Origin: an uncultured bacterium
GTDB lineage: Bacteria > Bacteroidota > Bacteroidia > Bacteroidales > Bacteroidaceae
Direction of reading: 5' to 3'
NCBI GenBank assembly: GCA_945829425.1
Contig: CALZUQ010000022.1
Span: 1-43,435 of the forward strand
DNA: 43,435 bases
The position numbers were made by a program, and so were the translations under genes. Of this stretch, positions 27,583 through 35,179 are shown piece by piece. The notes beneath the pieces were generated by a model. The model was given only the letters and a program-made list of their open reading frames with translations. It ran no database searches and had not been told where the DNA came from. Within the stretch, counting starts at the first letter, position 1. Each line of letters begins with the position of its first letter.

Positions 27583-29489
27583 AGTATCTCTCTTTTTGTT
27601 ATGGTGGCAATTATCTCGCGGCATGTCTTCAGTATGCCCTCACGGTCTATTCCTGTGAGGTGCTGCAGCTCCGCCACCGTGCCGTGCTGCACGAAGCGGT
27701 CGGGGATTCCGAGACGTTTCACCGGCATCAGGCATCCGTTGTCCTGCATCCATTCACATACCGCCGATCCGAAGCCTCCGTTGCGCACGCCGTCCTCCAC
27801 GGTCACCACAGCGTCGTAATTCTCCGCCACCTCACGCAGTATGTCCTCGTCGAGAGGTTTGAGGAAACGCATGTCATAATGCGCTGCACCAATCTCCCGT
27901 GCCACGTCCCTCGCCATGCAGCCTATAGGACCTATCGTGAGTATGGCGAGACGTCCGGCCTCACGGCTCTCGTCGGCAGGTACGAGGAGCCTGCCCTTGC
28001 CCACCGTCAGCTCTTTCATCTCACAGTGCCACTGCGGCTGGCTTCCTCTGCCTCGCGGATACCTTATCACCCACGGTCCTTTCTCCGGCAGCTGCGCCGT
28101 GAACATCATGTGGCGCAGCTCGTGCTCGTCGAGAGGAGAGCATATCGTAAGGTTCGGCACGACCCTCAGCGCAGCCATGTCCACCGCACCATGGTGTGTC
28201 GCCCCGTCTTCGCCTACCAGTCCGGCACGGTCAAGACAGAGCACTACGGGCAGTCGCATCGTAGCGACATCGTGAATGATATTGTCATACGCCCTCTGTG
28301 CGAAGGCAGAGTATATGTTGCAGAAAGGTATCAGCCCATCCTTCGCCATGCCTCCCGAGAATGTCACGGCATGTCCCTCGGCAATGCCCACGTCGAAGGC
28401 TCTGTCGGGCATAGCCTGCATCATGATGTTCAGCGAGCACCCCGTAGGCATGGCCGGTGTCACGCCCACGATGCGTGGGTTCTGCTCCGCGAGTTCCAGC
28501 ACGGTATTTCCGAAGACATCCTGAAACTTCGGCGGCATAGGCTTGTCGTCAGCACTTGCCGCCGACAGCTCGCCTGTCTCAGGGTTGAATCTCCCCGGTG
28601 CGTGCCATACCGTCGGCATGTCCTCCGCCGGCTTATATCCGTGGCCCTTCACCGTATGTAGGTGTAGGAGCTTAGGTCCCTCCATCTTCTTCAGCAGCCT
28701 GAGCACCCTCACCACCTCACCGACGTCGTTGCCGTCGACAGGTCCGAAGTATCTTATGTTCATACCCTCAAACATGTTCTGCTGGTGTGAGAGTACGGAC
28801 TTCAAGGCATTCGAGAAGCGTATCAGCCCCTTTCGCCTTCCGTCGCTGAGCATTCCGCGTCCTTTCATCCATTGCGCGAAACGGAAGCGGTAGGCGTTAT
28901 ACGTCTCGTTGGTGTTGAGGTTCAGCAGATACTGCTTCATGCCTCCCACGGATCGGTCTATCGACATGTCGTTGTCGTTGAGAATGATGAGGAGGTCGTT
29001 AGGCGATGAAGAGACATTGTTCAGCCCTTCGAAAGCCAGTCCTCCCGACATAGCGCCGTCGCCTATCACCGCAACGACGTGTCTCTTGCTTCTCGCCGCC
29101 TTTGCCGCAATCGCCATTCCGAGAGCTGCCGAGATGCTGTTCGACGCATGTCCGCACGTGAAGGTGTCATACTCCGACTCGTCGGGCGAAGGGAACGGCT
29201 TCAGTCCGTTCAGCTTTCTGTTCGTATGAAAAAGTTTCCTCCTGCCCGTGAGCATCTTATGCGGGTAAGCCTGATGTCCCACGTCCCATACTATGCGGTC
29301 GTCGGGAGTGTCATAGACATAATGCAGAGCCACCGTAAGCTCCAAGGCTCCGAGACTTGAAGCGAGGTGTCCTGGATTCACAGCCAGCTGGTTTACAATC
29401 TCGTTGCGCAACTCGGTGCATATTTGCGGCAGGCTCTCTAACGGCTGTTTCCTCAGGTCAGAAGGTATGTCGATATTGTCAAGAATCAT
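27579..29489 (-). CDS. dxs: 1-deoxy-D-xylulose-5-phosphate synthase
   Basis: A 636-residue thiamine-diphosphate enzyme, the first step of the MEP isoprenoid pathway, condensing pyruvate and glyceraldehyde-3-phosphate. The N-terminal domain has [15 protein letters not shown], the ThDP/Mg motif GDGAMSGG with NDNDMSID, and the second domain has the conserved [17 protein letters not shown] and [15 protein letters not shown]. Length is full. It is the first gene of the operon with trkA and trkH, an arrangement common in Bacteroidales. A hairpin with GGTGGG/CCCACC arms ends 10 bases before the start. Confidence 0.97.
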   Translation of the reverse strand: MILDNIDIPSDLRKQPLESLPQICTELRNEIVNQLAVNPGHLASSLGALELTVALHYVYDTPDDRIVWDVGHQAYPHKMLTGRRKLFHTNRKLNGLKPFPSPDESEYDTFTCGHASNSISAALGMAIAAKAARSKRHVVAVIGDGAMSGGLAFEGLNNVSSSPNDLLIILNDNDMSIDRSVGGMKQYLLNLNTNETYNAYRFRFAQWMKGRGMLSDGRRKGLIRFSNALKSVLSHQQNMFEGMNIRYFGPVDGNDVGEVVRVLRLLKKMEGPKLLHLHTVKGHGYKPAEDMPTVWHAPGRFNPETGELSAASADDKPMPPKFQDVFGNTVLELAEQNPRIVGVTPAMPTGCSLNIMMQAMPDRAFDVGIAEGHAVTFSGGMAKDGLIPFCNIYSAFAQRAYDNIIHDVATMRLPVVLCLDRAGLVGEDGATHHGAVDMAALRVVPNLTICSPLDEHELRHMMFTAQLPEKGPWVIRYPRGRGSQPQWHCEMKELTVGKGRLLVPADESREAGRLAILTIGPIGCMARDVAREIGAAHYDMRFLKPLDEDILREVAENYDAVVTVEDGVRNGGFGSAVCEWMQDNGCLMPVKRLGIPDRFVQHGTVAELQHLTGIDREGILKTCREIIATITKREIL

Positions 29490-29499
29490 CTTATTTGGA

Positions 29500-29522
29500 G
29501 GTGGGTTCTTTTAATTCCCACC
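29500..29522 (-). other. Hairpin directly upstream of dxs
   Basis: Arms GGTGGG and CCCACC with an 11-nt loop. It differs from the susC-susD hairpin (16124-16146) only in about three central loop bases, but is inverted relative to the downstream gene. Its proximity to the start codon would allow an effect on translation initiation. Confidence 0.5.
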
Positions 29523-29611
29523 GTCAATAGTTAGTAATTATGGGTTGACACCCTGTATGATTTGGCAGTAAAAGGTCCAAAGAAATATCCGGGGATATTC
29601 TTTCGCCCCAC

Positions 29612-30913
29612 TCAGAATAAAATATCGTCGTATTTCAACATCACCGGCTTCTGCTCTGCCTCTTTCAGCAGTTTCTCTCCGGCGTATTTTTTCTCCACCA
29701 CAAGGCGGAACATATACTCCCGGAACCATCCGTCGGTCATGACGAGATAACCCTTCTGTCCGGAGTCTGCACCCCATGAGTTCTCCACTTTCCAGAAGCG
29801 TGCCTTGCCCTTTTCGTCGAGGTCTACGGCTGTCAGCGTCATGGCGTGTGCCGAGGCACTCTCGCGGGTCTTGAGTCTCTGCGCCTTGTCCATAGGGAAG
29901 GAGGTCTCGAAGAGGTCGGCGAAGTTATATGTCTCTAACGAGGCAAAGCCCCTCTTACGGTCAATATATTTCCCGGTGTCATAAGACGAATACATCTTCT
30001 GACCTCCTTTCAGCGAAGCTATCGCCAGAGCTTCTATCTCGTCCATGGGAAGGTTGAGATACCTCCAGTTATGTCCGTCGTAGGTATGGCGGTCGTATTC
30101 TATCTCGTAAACCTTATGGTATTCATGGCGAGGGTCGTTCATAACCATCAGATACCTCTCCGCCAGTCCCGTAGCGCCGCACTCCTTGGAGAAGTCCTTG
30201 GGGGTATAGCGTTTCTTCTCGCCCACCCTGTTCCCCTTGGCGTCGACATGTGCGTATTCAAAGCATTCTACCGGTGTGCCGTATGCCGTGGCAAGGATGC
30301 GGTAAATCTCCTTAAGCATGGCGGTCTTCTCACGCTCTATGTCTGAAGCCGTCTTCTTTCCGGCAATCATAGAGCGCAGACGCAAACCGTATTCACGCAG
30401 CTTCGAACGCATGATGCGGTCAATCTGTGACGTATTCTCTGACGAGAACGTCTCGGGCACCACGCTCTGCGGCACGAGGCCGTATTTCTCCACGAGGTCT
30501 ATTATTCCGCAGAACGTTCCTCCGTCGCTCAGCGGTGCTCCGAAGAGGAACTGCACCTCGGGGTCGTCGATGTCTTTCTTTCCTGTGTCTATGACGCCTT
30601 GCAGCATGAGGTTCGCCTTCTCAAGCTGGTCCCAGAAGAAGAGGTGTCCCTGAGAGAACTCCACAGCCTTTCCCTCGTTGTGCAGGGCGAAGTCTGAGCG
30701 CAGGACATTCATGCCAGAGAACATCCAGCAGCGACCGGAACTCTTCTGGTCGTGGATAGACTGCTTCTGTGTCTCTATCGAGAACGTCGCCGGTACGGGG
30801 TAGCGCAAGGCGTCACCGGCAGCAAGGGCGAGTATGTTGTTCGTCAGCACAGCGTTGCGCAATGCTTTCTGTGCCTGCGTAGGCTCCGGCTGCGCTGTTA
30901 TCTCCTTGAGCAT
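29612..30913 (-). CDS. C1-family (bleomycin-hydrolase-like) cysteine peptidase, body of an interrupted gene
   Basis: This frame encodes a 433-residue papain-fold C1B peptidase. The oxyanion Gln and catalytic Cys are in DQKSSGRCWMFSG (Cys about 62), the catalytic His in ASAHAMTLTAVD, and the Asn in WKVENSWG. Relatives act as aminopeptidase C, and in Bacteroidales they usually carry a signal peptide. Here the codon just before this ATG is an in-frame TAG (30914-30916), upstream of which lies an intact signal peptide reading frame. Translation restarting at 30913 would give a cytoplasmic enzyme without its leader. The active-site residues are all kept, so the gene is either freshly interrupted, read through, or carries a sequencing error. 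Confidence 0.8.
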   Translation of the reverse strand: MLKEITAQPEPTQAQKALRNAVLTNNILALAAGDALRYPVPATFSIETQKQSIHDQKSSGRCWMFSGMNVLRSDFALHNEGKAVEFSQGHLFFWDQLEKANLMLQGVIDTGKKDIDDPEVQFLFGAPLSDGGTFCGIIDLVEKYGLVPQSVVPETFSSENTSQIDRIMRSKLREYGLRLRSMIAGKKTASDIEREKTAMLKEIYRILATAYGTPVECFEYAHVDAKGNRVGEKKRYTPKDFSKECGATGLAERYLMVMNDPRHEYHKVYEIEYDRHTYDGHNWRYLNLPMDEIEALAIASLKGGQKMYSSYDTGKYIDRKRGFASLETYNFADLFETSFPMDKAQRLKTRESASAHAMTLTAVDLDEKGKARFWKVENSWGADSGQKGYLVMTDGWFREYMFRLVVEKKYAGEKLLKEAEQKPVMLKYDDILF

Positions 30914-31000
30914 CTACGGCGTTATGCCTCCGGTAGCCTGTGCCTGTGCCGACAATGAGACACAGAGGAATAATGCTCCTGCAAGTATTCTATTGATCAT
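30914..31000 (-). pseudogene. Signal-peptide segment cut off from the C1 peptidase by an amber codon
   Basis: From the ATG at 31000 the frame encodes 28 residues: a typical signal peptide (MINRILAGALFLCVSLSAQA and onward) and a short linker GGITP, then TAG. The next codon, in the same frame, is the ATG of the peptidase. A GAG-to-TAG change would restore the GGITPEML-type sequence I expect in intact homologues. A purine-rich AAAAAGAGAAA precedes the ATG. Confidence 0.85.
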
Positions 31001-31049
31001 TTTCTCTTTTTTTAAGTGAGTGATACATAAGTTCGTAGTCAATCATCTG

Positions 31050-31057
31050 CAAAAGTA
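31050..31057 (-). promoter_or_regulatory. -7 promoter element of the C1 peptidase gene
   Basis: On the minus strand TACTTTTG matches TAnnTTTG, 50 bases upstream of the signal-peptide ATG at 31000, supporting that ATG as the original start. Confidence 0.55.
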
Positions 31058-31133
31058 ATAATAATTATTCGTACGCATGTTGATAATTTATAATTATTAA
31101 CATAAACGTTACCTTTTCTTATCTTCGCTCATT

Positions 31134-31201
31134 ACCTTATTATATTAAAGGCACAATCAGGAAAGCCACCTTATTATATTAAAGACGCAATCAGGAAAGA
31201 A
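31134..31201. repeat. 34-bp tandem duplication between divergent promoters
   Basis: Two copies (31134-31167 and 31168-31201) sharing ACCTTATTATATTAAAG and CAATCAGGAAAG with few differences. They lie between the minus-strand peptidase promoter and the plus-strand nucleotidase promoter. Confidence 0.85.
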
Positions 31202-31251
31202 TGCCAAAGAGCCTTTTCTCTCCTTCCACATGAAAAATGTGGCAGTAATTA

Positions 31252-31283
31252 TTTGGTGTATTCCAAAATAATAACTACTTTTG
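31252..31283 (+). promoter_or_regulatory. Promoter of the split-nucleotidase/porT operon
   Basis: TTTG at 31252-31255 and TACTTTTG at 31276-31283 with a 20-base spacer, an excellent match to the Bacteroidetes consensus, 45 bases before the first ATG. Confidence 0.78.
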
Positions 31284-31327
31284 CAGAGCGAAAGGAAATA
31301 ACGCAGCCAAAAATCCTATAAAAGACA

Positions 31328-32083
31328 ATGATACGAAAGACAGCCATGCTGACCGCAGCGTTTCTACTCACGCTTTCCGTTACGGCACAGCATATCAAGG
31401 TGAAGAGCGTGGAACATGAACGCATACTCATAGACAGCAGATATGCGGCAGACAAAGAAGGCGAGGAGGTTCTCAAGCCATACAAGGTGCTGGTGGACTC
31501 GCTCATGGCTCCCGTCGTGGGACACACAGCGAAAGCCATGGCATCATATATGCCGGAGAGCGAGCTGGCAAACCTCATAGCAGACATCATGGTATGGAGC
31601 GGAAAGATATACGCTGAGACACCGGAGATAGGCTTCTTCAATACCGGGGGCGTACGCGCTTCGCTGCCACAGGGAGCGGTGACTCTTGGCGACATCAACG
31701 ACATGTCACCGTTCAACAACAAGATAAGCTACGGTACGCTGACAGGACGGCAGCTCACGACACTCTTCCGACAGATTGCCACAAGCTACGGCTTCAGCGT
31801 GTCGAAAGGTGTCAAGGCGGTATATGAGAAGGGACAGCTGGCATCGCTGACGTTCAACGGTAAGGAGATTGACCCGGAGGGAAAATACCGCATAGCGACA
31901 AACGACTACCTCATGCACGGCAACGACGGCTTCAGGGAACTGGCAAACGCCACCTTCGTAGTCTCTCCGCAAGACCAACATGCAGTGATACGCGACATCA
32001 TTGCGGCGTACTTCCGCGAGAGGGAGACAAACGGCGAGAAGGTGGATGCAGAGAAAGAAGGACGTATAACAATGGAGAAATAA
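31328..32083 (+). CDS. 5'-nucleotidase C-terminal (substrate-binding) domain protein
   Basis: A 251-residue exported protein: a signal peptide (about 1-20, LLTLSVTAQ) followed only by the 5'-nucleotidase C-terminal domain. Visible signatures are ESELANLIADIMVW, FFNTGGVRASLPQGAVTLGD, the MSPFNN loop and YRIATNDYLMHGNDGFREL. In UshA-type enzymes this domain binds the nucleotide base and is joined to an N-terminal metallophosphatase. Here that partner is encoded by the next gene, three bases downstream. The two products presumably act together in the periplasm on nucleotides or NAD. Confidence 0.88.
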   Translation: MIRKTAMLTAAFLLTLSVTAQHIKVKSVEHERILIDSRYAADKEGEEVLKPYKVLVDSLMAPVVGHTAKAMASYMPESELANLIADIMVWSGKIYAETPEIGFFNTGGVRASLPQGAVTLGDINDMSPFNNKISYGTLTGRQLTTLFRQIATSYGFSVSKGVKAVYEKGQLASLTFNGKEIDPEGKYRIATNDYLMHGNDGFRELANATFVVSPQDQHAVIRDIIAAYFRERETNGEKVDAEKEGRITMEK

Positions 32084-32086
32084 ATC

Positions 32087-32917
32087 ATGAGAAAGAAGAT
32101 ACTGACACTCCTTGCCGCATTCCTCGCGCTGAACGTCATGGCGGAGGACGGCAGGAAACTGACGATAATACATACCAACGACACTCACTCGTGTGTCATG
32201 CCTATAAGCACAAACGTCTCCGATACCGCCATAGCGGGACGCGGAGGCTTCCTGCGCTGCATCACCATGCTGAAGGAAGAGCGTGCCAAAGACCCTGACC
32301 TGCTATATTTCGACTCCGGTGATTTCTCACAGGGTTCGGCATATTTCACGCTGTTCCAGGGCGAGGTGGAGGTGCAGCTCATGAACCTCATGAAGCCCGA
32401 CGCCGTTGCCGTGGGAAACCATGAATGGGACGCAGGAATGGAAGGCATGGCGAAGTTTATCAAAATGGCGGCTTTCCCAGTGATATGTTCCAACATCGAC
32501 TTCACGGGGACTGTACTCGAAGGACTCATAAAGCCGTATGTCATAATCCAACGGAAAGGGATGAAGATAGGGGTCTTCGCACTGAGCCCTCCCCTTGCCG
32601 ACCTTGTTGACAAGAGCATTTACGGCGACGTGAAGTTTACCGACGCGGCACGCTGTGCAGCAGAGACAGCCACCATGCTAAAGGAGAAAGAGCATTGCGA
32701 CATGGTGATATGCCTCTCTCACCTCGGATGGGACGAGGAGGGGGACATGCCTATGATACGCTCGTCGAGGAATATCGACCTCGTCCTGGGCGGACATAGC
32801 CATACGCTGTTCAAAAACATAGAGTACGTCACTGACGCTGACGGAAAAGAGGTGCCGGTGAACCAGAACGGAAAGTCGGCTGTTTACGTGGGAAAAATAA
32901 TAATGAATATTGAATGA
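32087..32917 (+). CDS. Calcineurin-like metallophosphatase (5'-nucleotidase N-terminal domain)
   Basis: A 276-residue exported enzyme: a short signal peptide (to about residue 19, LNVMA) followed by the complete dinuclear metal site of 5'-nucleotidases: IIHTNDTHS (Asp32, His34), FDSGDFSQGS, VGNHEWD, CLSHLGWDEEGD and LVLGGHSHT. The protein ends just after the phosphatase fold, so the C-terminal domain is supplied by the preceding gene. Its stop overlaps the porT start as ATGA, so expression is tightly coupled. Confidence 0.92.
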   Translation: MRKKILTLLAAFLALNVMAEDGRKLTIIHTNDTHSCVMPISTNVSDTAIAGRGGFLRCITMLKEERAKDPDLLYFDSGDFSQGSAYFTLFQGEVEVQLMNLMKPDAVAVGNHEWDAGMEGMAKFIKMAAFPVICSNIDFTGTVLEGLIKPYVIIQRKGMKIGVFALSPPLADLVDKSIYGDVKFTDAARCAAETATMLKEKEHCDMVICLSHLGWDEEGDMPMIRSSRNIDLVLGGHSHTLFKNIEYVTDADGKEVPVNQNGKSAVYVGKIIMNIE

Positions 32918-33666
32918 ACAGACTTTTGACATACATTCTCCTGCTACCCCTGCTGCTCTCCACGACAGCCGCAGAGGCTCAGGAGCGTAAGGTGGAGAAC
33001 AGGCCATATACCGACCTCCGCCCCTTCCATTTCGGAGTGATAATAGGAGCGCACTTCCAGGACCTGGAACTCAACAACGTCGGACCGGTGACGCTTACCG
33101 ATCAGGACGGCAACGAATATGTCTCGGTGGTCTCCGTCGACCAAGACAGATGGGACCCAGGCTTCCAGGTCGGAGTGCTTGGAGAGCTCCGCTTAGGCAA
33201 CCACCTCGCCTTCCGTCTCGCCCCGGTACTGTATTTCGGCACACGACACCTCACCTTCCTCAACCTCAGCAAGACGGCTGACGACGGCACGCCGACAGAG
33301 GTGAGACAGAACCTGAAGTCGGTATATATCGGTGCGGTAGCCGACGTGATATTCAGCGCAAAACGTTTCAACAACCACCGCCCATACGTCGTGGCAGGCG
33401 TTACACCTATGCTTAACCTCACCTCACGCGACAACGACTACCTGAGGCTCAACAAGTCGGACATCTTCGCCAGCATAGGCATGGGATGCGACTTCTACCT
33501 GCCTTTCTTCAAGTTCAGACCGGAGCTGAAGTTCATGTACGGACTGTCAAACTGTCTTGACAAAGGCCACGCCACAAGGATACAAGACGTAAACAAACTC
33601 CCCTACTCCTCTGCGGCAGACAAGGCACGCTCGAAAATGATATGCCTCTCGCTGTATTTCGAATGA
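32914..33666 (+). CDS. porT: PorT-like outer membrane beta-barrel protein (type IX secretion)
   Basis: A 250-residue exported protein: signal peptide to about residue 22 (LLLSTTAAEAQ), then KVENRPYTDLRPFHFGVIIG and alternating beta strands (FQVGVLGELRLGNHLAFRLA, PVLYFGTRHLTFLNL, RPYVVAGVTPMLNL, a DNDYLRLN loop) ending in MICLSLYFE. This is the size and pattern of PorT/SprT, a barrel needed for T9SS export in Bacteroidota. No other por genes are near, as is usual. A general porin-family barrel is the alternative. Confidence 0.78.
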   Translation: MNRLLTYILLLPLLLSTTAAEAQERKVENRPYTDLRPFHFGVIIGAHFQDLELNNVGPVTLTDQDGNEYVSVVSVDQDRWDPGFQVGVLGELRLGNHLAFRLAPVLYFGTRHLTFLNLSKTADDGTPTEVRQNLKSVYIGAVADVIFSAKRFNNHRPYVVAGVTPMLNLTSRDNDYLRLNKSDIFASIGMGCDFYLPFFKFRPELKFMYGLSNCLDKGHATRIQDVNKLPYSSAADKARSKMICLSLYFE

Positions 33667-33812
33667 GGCAGGTTATAATCGTCCCCACCATAAGTGGTGA
33701 AGCAGAAAAGGCATAGGACCGCAAAAACACAAAACAAACGTTAAGACCTCTTGATTAGAGTTAAAATCAAAGAAAAAGAATAATCATTTTTAGGTATTTC
33801 GATTATTCTTGT

Positions 33813-33820
33813 TAACTTTG
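33813..33820 (+). promoter_or_regulatory. -7 promoter element for the ferredoxin gene
   Basis: TAACTTTG matches TAnnTTTG and is followed by CAG. It lies about 80 bases before the ferredoxin ATG. Confidence 0.55.
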
Positions 33821-33901
33821 CAGTAATAAAGAGTCGGTATTCTGACAAAAAACCTTAACGAGTTACTTTAGAAACATTATTAATCATAAAAAAACAGAAC
33901 A

Positions 33902-34069
33902 ATGGCTTACGTAATCAGCAACGATTGTATCGCTTGTGGTACATGTATCAGCGAGTGTCCTGTAGAGGCTATCTCTGAGGGCGACATCTACACTATCAAC
34001 GCAGACCTCTGCACAGAGTGTGGCACATGTGCCAGCGTTTGTCCTAACGAGGCTATCAGCTTAGGATAA
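33902..34069 (+). CDS. 2[4Fe-4S] ferredoxin
   Basis: A 55-residue clostridial-type ferredoxin beginning MAYVISNDCIACGTCISECP and ending with CTECGTCASVCPNEAISLG. The two CxxCxxCxxxCP motifs (CIACGTCISECP and CTECGTCASVCP) bind two [4Fe-4S] clusters for low-potential electron transfer in anaerobic metabolism. The codons are strongly biased, consistent with high expression. It is flanked by its own promoter and a strong terminator, so it is monocistronic. Confidence 0.97.
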   Translation: MAYVISNDCIACGTCISECPVEAISEGDIYTINADLCTECGTCASVCPNEAISLG

Positions 34070-34096
34070 TAGCACAAGCAGGAAAAAGACAAACAG

Positions 34097-34137
34097 AGCG
34101 ACGTCACACAACAGCGTGTGAGTGTCGCTCTTTTTTT
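34097..34137 (+). terminator. Intrinsic terminator of the ferredoxin gene
   Basis: AGCGAC (34097-34102) pairs with GTCGCT (34124-34129); inside it TCACAC pairs with GTGTGA around an AACAGC loop. Seven T follow (34131-34137). Confidence 0.88.
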
Positions 34138-34180
34138 ATATCAAGCAGGACCCACCCCTAAGCAGAAAACGACACCTGAC

Positions 34181-35083
34181 ATGATGCCCTACAACACCCA
34201 TACCGTAACGACACTTGACGCCGCTCTCGGAGAGAGACATAAGATATGCGGCACGAGAGAGCCTCTGACAGCTTTCCCGAAGGCTCTGACGTCAAACTAT
34301 TTCCTCGAACAGATCGGACTGATAGTATGCCACAGAGGGACGTTCTCCTTCCTCATCAACGGCAGGAGATACAACGCCACGGAGGGACAGACGGTATTCC
34401 TGACAAGCGGCAAGACCTTCTGCGTAGAAGAGCAGAGCGACAACCTCCTCATCTCCTTCCTCTTCTACGACGCCAGCGAGATACGTAAGATCCTCGGCGA
34501 CACTATAATACCCATGAAGATGTATGCCCTCATGGCTCCGGCACATTGCGACATCGTGGCGACCGGCGAGGAGGAGGAGCTATGTCATTTCATCACACTG
34601 CTATCACGATACACCTTCCCAAACCCTCAGCAGGAGAAACGCAGCAACGGCATGTCGTATGAAGAGCGTGAGCGTATCTCCCTGCTCCTCGCCCTGACAT
34701 ACCGCATGTGCTCCATATTCAGCAGGGCACATGAGGAACTCGACAAAGCGTCAAACAGGAAAATGGAAATATTCGTCAGGCTCATAGAACTCGTAGACCA
34801 ATACTACAATACCGAACGAGGCGTAGCCTTCTATGCCGACAAGCTCTGCCTCTCACCAAAATATCTCTCCACAACGGTGAAGTCCGTATGCGGCAACACC
34901 GTGCAGGAGGTTATATTCATGGCTATAACACGCCGATGTATATTCCTCATGAGAAACACGAACAAGACAATACAACAGATAGCTGACGAGATGCACTTCC
35001 CAAACATCTCGTCCTTCGGAACGTTCTTCAAAAAACAGACGGGAATGTCTCCACGGCATTACCGCAAACCTAACAAATTATAA
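34181..35083 (+). CDS. AraC-family transcriptional regulator
   Basis: A 300-residue regulator. Residues about 1-180 form a cupin-like ligand-binding region (IVCHRGTFSFLINGRRYNAT, TVFLTSGKTFCVEEQ). The C-terminal about 100 residues hold the double helix-turn-helix of AraC proteins, with FYADKLCLSPKYLSTTVKSV and IQQIADEMHFPNISSFGTFF, ending KKQTGMSPRHYRK. The start is one of two adjacent ATGs (34181 or 34184); an upstream GTG lies inside the ferredoxin terminator. The effector and targets are unknown. It stands alone between the ferredoxin gene and a converging AAA-type gene. Confidence 0.9.
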   Translation: MMPYNTHTVTTLDAALGERHKICGTREPLTAFPKALTSNYFLEQIGLIVCHRGTFSFLINGRRYNATEGQTVFLTSGKTFCVEEQSDNLLISFLFYDASEIRKILGDTIIPMKMYALMAPAHCDIVATGEEEELCHFITLLSRYTFPNPQQEKRSNGMSYEERERISLLLALTYRMCSIFSRAHEELDKASNRKMEIFVRLIELVDQYYNTERGVAFYADKLCLSPKYLSTTVKSVCGNTVQEVIFMAITRRCIFLMRNTNKTIQQIADEMHFPNISSFGTFFKKQTGMSPRHYRKPNKL

Positions 35084-35148
35084 TGTGTAATTATAAATGT
35101 TTCTGATTAAGGTTTAGGTGATTAGGGGCTATAATCTCAGTCCTCTAA

Positions 35149-35179
35149 TCTCTAATTATAAATTGTAAATTATAAATTA
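35149..35179. repeat. AT-rich repeat touching the stop codon of the AAA/PD-(D/E)XK gene
   Basis: Two 13-bp copies of TAATTATAAATTG/TAAATTATAAATT abut and include part of the minus-strand stop (35177-35179). Because the sequence is simple and AT-rich, this is weaker than the other arrays. Confidence 0.5.
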
